A DNA stretch of 44,292 nt from an uncultured Desulfobulbaceae bacterium (GTDB lineage Bacteria; Desulfobacterota; Desulfobulbia; Desulfobulbales; CALZHT01). The position numbers were made by a program, and so were the translations under genes. The notes under the pieces are model-generated. The model made no database searches. It saw only the letters and a program-made list of their open reading frames with translations, and was not told the origin of the DNA. Shown piece by piece: positions 15,417 to 25,393 of this stretch. How positions within the stretch are numbered: position 1 is the first letter of the stretch; each line of letters starts with the position of its first letter. The stretch is taken from positions 1 through 44,292 of the forward strand of contig CALZHT010000052.1 in assembly GCA_945787445.1 (NCBI GenBank), read 5' to 3'.

Positions 15417-17216
15417 TTAATTTTTTACGGTTGTCGCTTCTTTATAAAAATCACATTTATGGCAGTCATTCAGTTTCTGGGCAAAGGTGCCCTGCACTTT
15501 TCCTTCACATAAGGTACCCGCAACCGCCCAACAAGCTCTACCGAAATAGGGGTATGCCGGGCAGCGCTGTTCACTGTTGATATTTCGGCCGCACTTCATG
15601 AATTCCCAGCATGGTTCAGTGTCAATATCTTCCGGTGCCTGATATATTAAATATAGACTTACCCTGAAGCCCCCTTCGGATAGGTTCCCTGCCTTAATGA
15701 ATCCGCCGTGTTCTTCAATAATCTTCCGACAAATGGCAAGGCCCAAACCAGTTCCCTGGCCGATTTTCTTGGTGGTAAAAAATGGTTCGTAGATACGGGA
15801 AAGCTCGCTTTCAGGAATTCCCGGCCCGGTGTCGGAAACATGGATTACCACATATTTCAAAAAGTTATATTCTTCCTCATCGATCACCAGCGACAGAATC
15901 CCGCCATCCGGCATGGCATCAATGGCATTTGCGATAATATTGTTCAGTGCTTCGCGCAATTGGGCAGGATCTATAAGCACGGACAACTGGGTGTTGATTT
16001 TTAGCTCGATGGTTATGCCATGATCATCGCAGATCTCTTTGGAGACAAGTATGGCATCCCTCACCACATCAGAGACCGGCATGCGCTCGAGACGATACTT
16101 TGCGTCCCAGGAAAAGGTCAGCACATCCCTCAAAATCCGTTCGAGCCTTTCCGCTTCGTTGACAATAATATCAGCATAGGTTTCCTGCTTTTCTGTAGAA
16201 GCAAGCTTCTGCAGCCTTCTGCCGAAACCGCCAAGGGCGGCAAGCGGATTCCTGATCTGATGCGCGATATCTGCGGTGAGCCGGCCCAGGGCAGCCAGCT
16301 TTTCCGCCTGAATAAGCTTCCCCTGGGCTTTTTTGATCTGCTCGGTCTTTTTATCCACTTCCTCTTCAAGGTTCTGGGTCCACTTTTCCATCTTTCCCCT
16401 GGAAGTGTTCAGTTCATCCGTCATGGAATTAAAAGTTTCTGCAAGTCTGCCCAGTTCATCCTCGGTAGTCACCGGCACCTTGTGTGAAAGGTCACCGGAA
16501 GACACGGTAACCATCCCATCAGACAGGGAAGTTAATGGCTTGAGGACAAGGATCCACAGGATATAACTGAGGGCCGATCCAATCAAAACAACAAAGGAAA
16601 TAAGATACACAGTGGTGGCAATCTTCTGTTGCCTCATCCTGGCGTCAATTCCCTTGAGGGAAAAATCGGTCATCAGCAAGCCGAGAACCTTTTTGTCCTC
16701 AGGATGGGCATGGCAGACGGCGGTGGAACAATCGGGCTCATTATAAATGGGATCAACATAGGTAAGTGTCCGGTATTCTTCGCGCTGCTGGATGATCCAC
16801 CTTTTTACCTCAACCAGCCGTTGTTCTTTATCGGTTGTCGAATAAAAATGACAATCCTTGCACACAATGTTTTCCTTTCCCAGGCTTTTTCCGACTTCAT
16901 CCTTGTCAGACGAATAAAACACCCTGCCTTTTGTGCCGAATATTTTAACTCCCTCAACAATATCCGACGTGCCGATGGATTCCAGCGTGGGTTGGATGTC
17001 CTGCATGTTGGCGGCAAGCATGTCATACCTCAGGCTCTGCTTGACGACTTCGGAAGAGGAAGCCACAAAGTTTATAGAATCCTCAAGTAAATGCTTTTGC
17101 TCTTTTGAAAAAAACGAGAACCAGAATAAGAAGCTGCCCAGGATTATAAAAATGCTTACGGCTATGACCAGCTTGCTGGTCAGAGATTTGTTGGCTGAAA
17201 AAAGGGAAACATGCAT
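15417..17216 (-). CDS. Sensor histidine kinase with periplasmic haem-binding motifs and a two-CW tail
   Basis: 599 residues. A transmembrane segment at about 14-36 and a second at about 205-230 enclose a periplasmic domain. This domain carries a c-type haem motif CKDCH (119-123) and a wider CSTAVCH (163-169), which fits a second haem site of the CX4CH type. HAMP follows (LVLKPLTSLSDG ... EDELGRLAETFN), then a coiled coil, HisKA with phosphoacceptor His319 (ADIAHQIRNPL), and an HATPase domain (NNIIANAIDAMPDGG, DTGPGIP, GTGLGLAI). The last 65 residues are a Cys/Trp-rich module starting CWEFMKCG at 536 with CPAYP, RACWAVAGTLC and CHKCDFY, recognisable as the two-CW type domain seen in many delta-proteobacterial signalling proteins. 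The layout suggests redox, gas or electron-carrier sensing in the periplasm. No response regulator adjoins it. It is divergent from the hybrid kinase gene. Confidence 0.87.
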   Translation of the reverse strand: MHVSLFSANKSLTSKLVIAVSIFIILGSFLFWFSFFSKEQKHLLEDSINFVASSSEVVKQSLRYDMLAANMQDIQPTLESIGTSDIVEGVKIFGTKGRVFYSSDKDEVGKSLGKENIVCKDCHFYSTTDKEQRLVEVKRWIIQQREEYRTLTYVDPIYNEPDCSTAVCHAHPEDKKVLGLLMTDFSLKGIDARMRQQKIATTVYLISFVVLIGSALSYILWILVLKPLTSLSDGMVTVSSGDLSHKVPVTTEDELGRLAETFNSMTDELNTSRGKMEKWTQNLEEEVDKKTEQIKKAQGKLIQAEKLAALGRLTADIAHQIRNPLAALGGFGRRLQKLASTEKQETYADIIVNEAERLERILRDVLTFSWDAKYRLERMPVSDVVRDAILVSKEICDDHGITIELKINTQLSVLIDPAQLREALNNIIANAIDAMPDGGILSLVIDEEEYNFLKYVVIHVSDTGPGIPESELSRIYEPFFTTKKIGQGTGLGLAICRKIIEEHGGFIKAGNLSEGGFRVSLYLIYQAPEDIDTEPCWEFMKCGRNINSEQRCPAYPYFGRACWAVAGTLCEGKVQGTFAQKLNDCHKCDFYKEATTVKN

Positions 17217-17546
17217 GCTAAAAAAGGGAAAACGTATGAAGGTTATTTTCTTAAAACATCATGTGAAATAATAAAAGTGTTTCTGAAACAACACCTCCTT
17301 AAAACAAGAGTTGAAAAGAGTACGGTGAATTAGCTAGAATAGTAAGAACTAAATTCACAAAAATCATAATAGGTTATGCAGAATATTTTCAATTTATATA
17401 TCACTTATAATTTATAGTGACTGCAACATAATCCATAGAGCAGAGAGCAGTCAATTCTAAAATATTCCCAATACGAGGATCCTGTGAAAAGAAAGGAAAG
17501 GAAATCATTGTGGAAAACAGCGTCATCCCGGTAAGTTCATTATAAA
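17217..17546. promoter_or_regulatory. 330-bp divergent intergenic region with a possible leader peptide
   Basis: It lies between the two divergent kinase genes and should hold both promoters, but no confident -35/-10 pair could be chosen; tataat at 17403-17430 is one AT-rich candidate. On the plus strand a good ribosome binding site (aaaggaaaggaaatcatt) precedes GTG at 17510. That GTG opens an 11-codon frame ending in TAA at 17543-17545, one base before the ATG of the hybrid kinase, which has no clear Shine-Dalgarno of its own. Confidence 0.4.
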
Positions 17547-20500
17547 ATGTTTAAATCCCTCCGATCAAAATTTCTCTTCATACAAATTCTTACCATCGCA
17601 TCTTTGACGATGGTTCTCAGTATCACCAGTTATTACGTTATTTATAAGGCACTTCTGGAAGACCAGCGCAAATCAATGCTGAACCATGCTCAACATGCTA
17701 GCGAGATGCTCTCCAGCTTTGTTAATTATAAAACCTCCATCATGGGCAGAATCCTTGAAGGAAGAGAGGTTGAAGAATACGGCAGAAAATTTCTGGACCT
17801 TCCCTTGCGGCGCTATCTCAAGAAGTTCACCAGCGAATTTGCTGAAATCCGTTTTATTGATGAAACAGGCGAAGAAATCATCAAATATGTTGACAACACC
17901 CTCAGTTTGAAACTTGAGGATCTGAGCAAAACGGAGGTTTTTATAAAAACCATACAAAATGATAGTGCCTTTTATATCTCATCCATTGAAAATGATCCTG
18001 ATCTTCATTCAAATGCGGTTCATATAGCAAAAAGCAAAAGTGAATATTTCGGAGACAAACTGGTTGGTGTCTTAATTGGGACTTTCAGATTATCGGACCT
18101 GGTCAACCATATTTCCACTATTCACAGCGGTGTCTATAGGTCTATCTCCCTGGTTGATTCCGGCCGAACAATACTTTCTTCAACCAACCAACGCTTCAAG
18201 CTTAAAACAATCAAACTCCCGGCAAAGAATCCTGATATCTGGGACGAGGCTGTGAAGCGTGGCAACGGTTTTTTTCAGGCAACAATCCAGGGTGTTAATG
18301 GATTCATCTCTATCTCCCCTTTAAAGGAATTACCGTTATATGTCATGGTATTCCTTCCCTATGAAGAATTCATTGCTGCCCCCCAAAAACTTCAAAATAC
18401 AATAATCTGGTCAGGCTTTGTTCTGTTTGTCGTGCTTGTAATTCTTTCCACCTTCTTTTCACAAAGTATTACAAGTCCCATCACCAAACTCATTTCCATG
18501 GCCAAGGCAGCAACTTCAGGAGATTTTTCGAAGAGAATTGGAATCACTTCTCAGGATGAGGTCGGCGAGCTTGCCACCACCTTTAACAAAATGCTCGAAA
18601 GCGTTGAAAGATATCAGAAAGACCTTATTGAAACGAGCAAGCTCTCGGAACGAGTCTTCAACGCAATGCTTAATGGCCTTTGTTTGGTTTCACCGGATGG
18701 CAGGATCCAAAAGGTTAATACTGCGCTCTGTGAGATGTTGCAGTATGAGGATAAAGAGTTGATCGGCCAACCAGCTGATATTATTTTTGCCCCAACTGAA
18801 GAAATAGACGAAGACTTAACTGTTTGGAAATCCGTTGCCGACGGCTCCCTTTGGAAAGCGATTCATGATCGAGAACACACCAAGAACATTGAACAGAATT
18901 ATCTCACCAAGTTTGGCGCCATTATTCCGGTCCTCTTTTCAAGCTCAACCCTCTATGATCATAATGGCAACATTTGGGGAATCGTCTGTGTGGCGCAGGA
19001 TATTACCGACCGCAAAATCACTGAGGAATTACGAATCCAAAAGGAGGCAGCCGAAGAAGCAAACAGAACGAAAAGCGATTTCCTGGCTAACATGAGTCAC
19101 GAAATCCGCACCCCGATGAACGGCATACTCGGCATGACCAATTTTGTCCTGGAAACCGAGCTCACCCATGAGCAGCGCGATCATCTTACCATGGCCAAAG
19201 ATTCTGCCGACTTTCTCCTGGACATCATCAACGACATCCTGGATTTCACCAAGATCGAAGCCGGGAAAATGGACCTTGACGAATCCGACTTTAGCCTGCG
19301 AAATGTAGTAGAAAAAACGACCCTTGATTTTGCCATACGTGCCCATGAAAAAGGCTTGGAGCTTGCCTGCCATATCGCGCCCAACCTGCCGGACCATTTG
19401 ATCGGGGATCCCGGCAGGCTCCGCCAGATACTTACGAACCTGGCAGGCAATGCCCTTAAATTCACGGAGCAGGGCGAAATAATAATCAGAGTAGAGAAGG
19501 ACGCTGAAGACGAAGACTATGTTACTCTCCGCTTTTCGGTTACAGACACTGGTATCGGTATACCGGAAAACAAGAGGGATGTTCTTTTCGAAAGCTTTGC
19601 CCAGGCTGATACTTCCACCACAAGAAAATATGGCGGTACAGGTCTGGGGCTTGCCATCACCCTGAAGCTTGTGACCTTGATGGGCGGCTCAATCACCGTG
19701 GAAAGTAAGGAAGGAGAAGGATCCACTTTTTCCTTTCTACTTCCTCTCAGGAAACAAAAAGCTTCGACCAATCCCTTTACTGCTTCTCAAGTGGACCTGC
19801 AAAACATCCCGGTGCTTGTTATTGATGACAACAAGTCCACCCGCACGATTATACGTGACATGCTCACCGACTGGGGCATGGATGTAACCCTTGCCGCCAC
19901 AGGAGACGATGGCCTCAGGCAACTTGAAAAGCGAGAAAATGGAGGAATGAAAGGTTTCAGGCTCGTTCTTCTTGATCTCCAAATGCCGCACAAAGACGGC
20001 TTTACCATTGCCCCGCTTATCAAACAGGATACGCGCTTCCAGAAAACCAAAATCATTCTCCTGACCTCAACAGGTGTGCGGGGAGACGCGGCGCGCTGCA
20101 AAAAACTTGGCATTAGAGGCTATCTGGTAAAGCCTGTAACCCAATCCGATCTTCTCGACACAGTGATCAAGGTCCTTGCCGCTGACGATACAAGTTATGA
20201 ACTCGTTACCCGCCACTCCATCCAGGAAGAGAAACAAACCGAGATATCGGAACAGCAGGCAGGTATGACTGAAATAGGAAGACATATTTTACTCGCCGAA
20301 GACAATCCGGTAAACAGGAAGGTGGCCAACATTTTCCTTTCACGAAAAGGCCACCAAGTCACCTCTGTTGAGAACGGCAAAGAGGCGGTTGAAGAATATA
20401 ACAGCAACTATTTTGATTTGATCTTAATGGATGTGCAGATGCCTGAAATGGACGGTTTTGAAGCAACCCGGATTATCAGACAACATGAACAAGCAACCGG

Positions 20501-20651
20501 CGAGCATATTCCGATCATAGCACTGACAGCCCACGCTATGACAGGTTACCGCGAACAATGTCTTGAGGCCGGCATGGATGAATATGTTTCAAAGCCTATC
20601 AAAGAAAATGAACTGAATACCATTATTGACAAAGTCCTTGACAGCAACTAG
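17547..20651 (+). CDS. Hybrid sensor histidine kinase with two receiver domains
   Basis: 1034 residues. Transmembrane segments at about 9-31 and 285-310 flank a 250-residue extracytoplasmic Cache-like sensor domain (VEEYGRKFLDLP, EIRFIDETGEEI, SSIENDPDLHS). HAMP follows (SITSPITKLISMAKAA ... DEVGELATTFN). A PAS domain at about 365-490 ends in the VAQDITDRK motif. HisKA carries His518 (NMSHEIRTPMNG) and HATPase includes NLAGNALKFTEQG, DTGIGIP and GTGLGLAI. Two receiver domains carry phosphoacceptor Asp810 (LVLLDLQMP) and Asp962 (LILMDVQMP), with the conserved Lys in LVKP and VSKP. No HPt domain is fused, so the relay needs a separate phosphotransfer protein. The ligand is unknown. It starts one base after a possible 11-codon leader frame and is divergent from the haem-motif kinase, so the two may act together. 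Confidence 0.92.
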   Translation: MFKSLRSKFLFIQILTIASLTMVLSITSYYVIYKALLEDQRKSMLNHAQHASEMLSSFVNYKTSIMGRILEGREVEEYGRKFLDLPLRRYLKKFTSEFAEIRFIDETGEEIIKYVDNTLSLKLEDLSKTEVFIKTIQNDSAFYISSIENDPDLHSNAVHIAKSKSEYFGDKLVGVLIGTFRLSDLVNHISTIHSGVYRSISLVDSGRTILSSTNQRFKLKTIKLPAKNPDIWDEAVKRGNGFFQATIQGVNGFISISPLKELPLYVMVFLPYEEFIAAPQKLQNTIIWSGFVLFVVLVILSTFFSQSITSPITKLISMAKAATSGDFSKRIGITSQDEVGELATTFNKMLESVERYQKDLIETSKLSERVFNAMLNGLCLVSPDGRIQKVNTALCEMLQYEDKELIGQPADIIFAPTEEIDEDLTVWKSVADGSLWKAIHDREHTKNIEQNYLTKFGAIIPVLFSSSTLYDHNGNIWGIVCVAQDITDRKITEELRIQKEAAEEANRTKSDFLANMSHEIRTPMNGILGMTNFVLETELTHEQRDHLTMAKDSADFLLDIINDILDFTKIEAGKMDLDESDFSLRNVVEKTTLDFAIRAHEKGLELACHIAPNLPDHLIGDPGRLRQILTNLAGNALKFTEQGEIIIRVEKDAEDEDYVTLRFSVTDTGIGIPENKRDVLFESFAQADTSTTRKYGGTGLGLAITLKLVTLMGGSITVESKEGEGSTFSFLLPLRKQKASTNPFTASQVDLQNIPVLVIDDNKSTRTIIRDMLTDWGMDVTLAATGDDGLRQLEKRENGGMKGFRLVLLDLQMPHKDGFTIAPLIKQDTRFQKTKIILLTSTGVRGDAARCKKLGIRGYLVKPVTQSDLLDTVIKVLAADDTSYELVTRHSIQEEKQTEISEQQAGMTEIGRHILLAEDNPVNRKVANIFLSRKGHQVTSVENGKEAVEEYNSNYFDLILMDVQMPEMDGFEATRIIRQHEQATGEHIPIIALTAHAMTGYREQCLEAGMDEYVSKPIKENELNTIIDKVLDSN

Positions 20652-20716
20652 TTCACATCCGGAAAGTCACAGACTTGGAGGAAGCTGGAACAAGTTGTTT
20701 CCAATTCGGATAATAA

Positions 20717-21394
20717 TTACCTATAGAGAGCATGCTCTTTGATGTACTCCTCAACACCCGAGGGCACCATGGCGGCAACTGAATTATTTGATCGTACAAG
20801 CCGCCTGATTTCAGTAGATGAAACATTAACAGGCTCCATGCGCAGGGAATAAATTCTTCCGGCCACTCCACCTTTAAACCAGTACCCTCGTTGCGGAGCC
20901 TGCTGCCATCCATGAAAATGCTTGGCAACAGCATCAATTACCCTCTCCTGTCTGGGGGAGGGCCGATCAATGACAATAAAATGGGAACGGTCCAATAACT
21001 GGTCATAATCCTTCCATGTTGCTATTTCAGCAAACGCATCGATACCGATAATAAAAAAAAGCTGCACTTCACTTCCGAGCTGTTCCCGCAGAAGAGTTAA
21101 GGTATCAATGGTATACGACCCGCCTTCTCGCTCTGCTTCCATTTGGGAAACAAAATAAGCAGGATGTCTGCCTACTGCGTCCTGAAGCATGGCGACCCGG
21201 TGCTGGAATGCCGATAATGTATGGTCGGTTTTATGGGGTGGGTGGGCTGCCGGGATAAAAATTATTGTATCAAGCGAGAAAGCTTTTTTGGCGGAAGACG
21301 CTGCTGCGAAATGTCCATTATGGACAGGATCAAAGGTCCCGCCCAAAAGACCTACCCGTTTTCCAATATCCGCTGGCAAATCTAATGTCTTCAT
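20717..21394 (-). CDS. nadD: Nicotinate-nucleotide adenylyltransferase
   Basis: 225 residues with the nucleotidyltransferase signature GGTFDPVHNGH (18-28), FIPAAHPPHK, the GIDAFAEIATWKDYD substrate region and the C-terminal ISSTEIR-type motif (NVSSTEIRR). It joins ATP to nicotinate mononucleotide to make deamido-NAD in NAD biosynthesis. The ATG lies three bases after the stop of the proA remnant, so it is the last gene of the proB-proA-nadD part of the operon. This proA-nadD order is common in deltaproteobacteria. It converges on the hybrid kinase gene with 65 bp between. Intact and of normal length. Confidence 0.95.
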   Translation of the reverse strand: MKTLDLPADIGKRVGLLGGTFDPVHNGHFAAASSAKKAFSLDTIIFIPAAHPPHKTDHTLSAFQHRVAMLQDAVGRHPAYFVSQMEAEREGGSYTIDTLTLLREQLGSEVQLFFIIGIDAFAEIATWKDYDQLLDRSHFIVIDRPSPRQERVIDAVAKHFHGWQQAPQRGYWFKGGVAGRIYSLRMEPVNVSSTEIRRLVRSNNSVAAMVPSGVEEYIKEHALYR

Positions 21395-21397
21395 AAA

Positions 21398-22529
21398 TCA
21401 GCTGCGTATCTGTCCTTCTCCATACACAATGAACTTCTGGGTAGTCAACTCTTTTAGTCCCATGGGGCCATAGGCATGCAGCTTAGTCGTGCTGATGCCG
21501 ATTTCAGCGCCAAGACCGTACTGGCCGCCGTCACTGAAGCGGGTGGAAGCATTCACAAATCAGATCAAGAAACTCCGCACCCCAGTCCGATTCCTTGGCC
21601 TCCGGTATATCAGGAAGGATTGCCTTGGTCTCGGGGCAGCCGCGCAATTCCACCCCTGCTCCGCCTAATGTAGCAGCAGCCTTTGGTAGAAATTCTTGGG
21701 CAATACCCTCATGCACCAGTAAAGTTTCAAGGGAATTGCATACGCCGGGCCGCTGGACCTTGGCATTCATAACGATACTGTCAGCCATTTCCAGGTCGGC
21801 ATCACGGTCGACAAAGATGTGACAAACTCCTTTATAATGTTTAAGAACGGGAATCCGGGAATTCTCCGCCACAAAGCGGATCAACCCCTCCCCGCCGCGG
21901 GGAATGATGAGATCAACATACTCTTCAAAGGTCAGTAAGGCATTAATTGCCTCCCGGTCTGTTACCGGAATCACCTGAATCGCGGTCCCATTTATATTTT
22001 CGGCCTCCAGGGCCTGCTGGAGCACTTTAGCCAAAGCAAGATTGGAATGGATAGCCTCGGAGCCGCCCCGCAGCAGGACACTGTTTCCTGCCTTGAGGCA
22101 AAGTGCAGCGGCATCTACGGTTACATTGGGTCGGGATTCGTAGATCATGCCTATGACGCCAAGGGGAATTCGCATTTTTCCGATCATCAATCCGTTAGGC
22201 CGTTTGACCATTTCTGCTATTTCACCAACCGGATCAGCCAACGCTGCAATCTCCTTGAGACCGGCAATCATGGACTGCATAACCTTATCGGACAGCGCAA
22301 GCCGGTCAAGCATTGCCGAAGAAAGCCCTTTTTCCCTGCCGGCAACAAGATCCTTCTCGTTCTCTTCCCTTATATACCCTTGCTGATCGATCAGAGCATC
22401 TGCCATGCGCAGCAAGACGTTGTTCTTCTGTTCGGTGGAAAGGCAGGAAACCTCCCTGGCCGCCTTTTTGGCATCCCTTGCCATATTTTCAACAGTTACC
22501 GTTGTGGAAGCATTCATTACACTGGTCAT
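21398..22529 (-). pseudogene. proA: Gamma-glutamyl phosphate reductase gene with an internal out-of-frame deletion
   Basis: The first 332 codons (22529 to 21531) are a good ProA: SRPNVTVDAAALCLKAGN, LRGGSEAIHSN, IPRGGEGLIRFV and the catalytic-cysteine region RPGVCNSLETLLVH. The chain then reads WGAEFLDLI, runs into CECFHPLQ and stops. The true C-terminus is present in another frame from about 21558 to the TGA at 21398: [20 protein letters not shown], then [20 protein letters not shown]. Compared with the usual family order, about 48 residues between LDLI and VNASTRF are missing (roughly 140-145 bp), and the frame changes there. The normal enzyme (about 417 residues) reduces gamma-glutamyl phosphate to the semialdehyde in proline synthesis. 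As written the gene cannot make a complete ProA. A genuine lesion and an assembly collapse are both possible. Confidence 0.85.
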
Positions 22530-22567
22530 TTCTTGCCCTCTCTTTTCTTCAGAAAAATCACCCCATA

Positions 22568-23722
22568 TTAAAGAATCACCAGGTTATCCCGGTGTATCAC
22601 TTCATCACTATCCTTGTACCCAAGGATTCCATCTATCTCTGTGGTCTTGGCTCCCTGTATCTTTTCAACATCACTCGATTTGTAATTCACTAGGCCTGCC
22701 GCCACTGCATTTTCATGGATATCCAGGCAATGGACCGGCGCACCAATACCAAAACTGCCACGCACCTCAATAATCCCCGAAGGCAGCAAACTTTTACCCC
22801 GCTTCAATAACGCATTACAGGCGCCATCGTCAAGCACCAAAAAACCCTTGGGCCGAAGTGTATAGGCAATCCAATGCTTACGGCTCTGCATCTTTTCTTC
22901 CTGAGACAGAAAGAAGGTGCCGACCGGCTCGCCGACAAACAGGCGCTGCAGAATCTGGGCCTCACGGCCTGAGCCGATAAAAGAACAGGCGCCGCGGACC
23001 GAGACCATTTTTGCCGCATGGATCTTGCTGCGCATGCCTCCGGTGCCAAGCAATCCACTTACATGGCCTGCCATTTTCTCTACCTTGTGGTCTACTTTAA
23101 CAACAGTATTGACAAGACGTGCTTCTGCATCAGTATTTGGATTGCCGGAGTAGAGTCCGTCAACATCGGTGAGACAAATGAAGATATCGGCTTCAATCAT
23201 GTTGGCAACCATGGCAGCCAAGGCGTCGTTGTCTCCGAAACGCAATTCTTTCACCGAGACCGTATCATTTTCATTGATAATGGGCAGAATTTTCCAACCA
23301 AGCAGGGTGAAAAGCGTATTGCGCACATTTAAGTAACGATCTCTGTGCGAGAAATCATCATGGGTCAGCAGAATTTGGGCGACCTTTTGGCCATATGTTT
23401 CAAAAACATCTTCATAGGCCCGCATGAGACTACTCTGGCCCACTGCAGCGACAGCCTGCTTTTCCTTCAAGCTGATATCATGCCGCGCCATTGCCAATCT
23501 TTTCCTACCAGCCGCCACCGAACCTGAACTTACCAGAATGACTTCCCTACCCTCTTTTTTTAAAACAGCAAGCCCTTGGGCAAGGTTTTCGATCACATCA
23601 TTATTCAAGCCGTCCTTCGCCGTCAGAATAGCACTGCCTACTTTCACGACAACTCGCTTCGCCTTTTTTAAATATGATTGGCGAAGCTGTAGTCCTTCCT
23701 CTCTCGATACCTGAAATGTCAT
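22568..23722 (-). CDS. proB: Glutamate 5-kinase with PUA domain
   Basis: 384 residues from the ATG at 23722 (MTFQVSREEG). A start further upstream at 23779 would translate the adjacent hairpin repeat and is rejected. The amino-acid kinase domain shows VVVKVGSAILT, VSSGSVAAGRKRL, INENDTVSV, RFGDNDALAAMVA and TDVDGLYSGNP, then GTGGMRSKIHAAK. The C-terminal 110 residues are a PUA domain (SLLPSGIIEVRGSFGIGAPV). It phosphorylates glutamate, the first step of proline synthesis. It lies between obgE and proA; the next gene starts 38 bp downstream. It looks intact, in contrast to proA. Confidence 0.95.
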   Translation of the reverse strand: MTFQVSREEGLQLRQSYLKKAKRVVVKVGSAILTAKDGLNNDVIENLAQGLAVLKKEGREVILVSSGSVAAGRKRLAMARHDISLKEKQAVAAVGQSSLMRAYEDVFETYGQKVAQILLTHDDFSHRDRYLNVRNTLFTLLGWKILPIINENDTVSVKELRFGDNDALAAMVANMIEADIFICLTDVDGLYSGNPNTDAEARLVNTVVKVDHKVEKMAGHVSGLLGTGGMRSKIHAAKMVSVRGACSFIGSGREAQILQRLFVGEPVGTFFLSQEEKMQSRKHWIAYTLRPKGFLVLDDGACNALLKRGKSLLPSGIIEVRGSFGIGAPVHCLDIHENAVAAGLVNYKSSDVEKIQGAKTTEIDGILGYKDSDEVIHRDNLVIL

Positions 23723-23750
23723 GTCACTACTCGATTTTTTAAATTCGCTC

Positions 23751-23847
23751 TTTAGGCGCTCTGCGCCTAAATATAACAAAAATTTTATAGCGACGAAGTC
23801 GCGTTTAACACAAAATTGCTGTAGTTCGCAATTTTGCGTAGTTCCCT

Positions 23848-23848
<1 letters not shown>
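23751..23848. repeat. Hairpin repeat, copy 2 (short form)
   Basis: It fills the gap between obgE and proB. It has three perfect inverted repeats: TTTAGGCGC-TCT-GCGCCTAAA (23751-23771), GCGAC-GAA-GTCGC (23790-23802) and CAAAATTGC/GCAATTTTG (23811-23819 and 23828-23836). It matches 13686-13848. In the middle hairpin the copies differ by a paired change (GCGGC/GCCGC there, GCGAC/GTCGC here) that keeps the stem, so the fold is probably under selection. Confidence 0.85.
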
Positions 23849-24849
<1,001 letters not shown>

Positions 24850-24926
24850 TCAAATCAGTTCATTACAGTGATAAAAGAAACGGTCCCTAAACAATACGTA
24901 AAGCGGAGATGACCAGTAATAGCCTT

Positions 24927-25193
24927 TTAGGATGGAGATTCAACGGGGTAGACGCTAACACGTTTACGGTCCCGGCCGAATTTCTCGAATGTTACAATGC
25001 CGTCAACCTTAGCAAACAGAGTGTAATCTCTACCTAAACCGACATTTTTCCCAGGATGAATTTTTGTGCCCAGTTGCCGGACCAGGATATTTCCTGCTTT
25101 AACAACCTGACCGCCGAATTTCTTCACTCCGCGTCGCTGACCTATACTGTCTCTTCCGTTTCGGGAGCTGCCTCCAGCTTTTTTATGTGCCAC
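24927..25193 (-). CDS. rpmA: 50S ribosomal protein L27
   Basis: Starts at GTG 25193, giving [25 protein letters not shown] lies seven bases upstream. A longer frame reaching 25238 adds non-conserved residues and is rejected. The body carries [37 protein letters not shown] and a normal C-terminus, about 88 residues. L27 lies near the peptidyl transferase centre. There is no N-terminal extension of the kind cleaved in Firmicutes. The gap to rplU upstream (200 bp) is unusually long and is filled by an inverted-repeat element. Confidence 0.97.
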   Translation of the reverse strand: MAHKKAGGSSRNGRDSIGQRRGVKKFGGQVVKAGNILVRQLGTKIHPGKNVGLGRDYTLFAKVDGIVTFEKFGRDRKRVSVYPVESPS

Positions 25194-25225
25194 GACTAAA
25201 CCTCTATGTATGTCAATGAATAGTT

Positions 25226-25354
25226 GATGGCGTCGCAAAAAGTCCGGTCTCCTGCGTTGTAGCAGATTCTCGGCATGCTCAACATACCGTATGTATGTCT
25301 CCGCTGCCTCGATACCACTACGCCTTGTATATCGAACTTTTGTGCTTAGCCATC
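25226..25354. repeat. Inverted-repeat element between rplU and rpmA
   Basis: 129 bp. The left end gatggcgtcgcaaaaagt and the right end acttttgtgcttagccatc are imperfect inverted repeats. The centre (acataccgtatgt) is also palindromic, so the whole element could fold into a long cruciform. It resembles the noncoding GCAAAAAGTC-type repeats that are frequent in deltaproteobacterial genomes (from memory). No coding potential. Confidence 0.7.
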
Positions 25355-25393
25355 CATATATTTTTTACTAGTTCATCAATAGTTAATTGCGTA

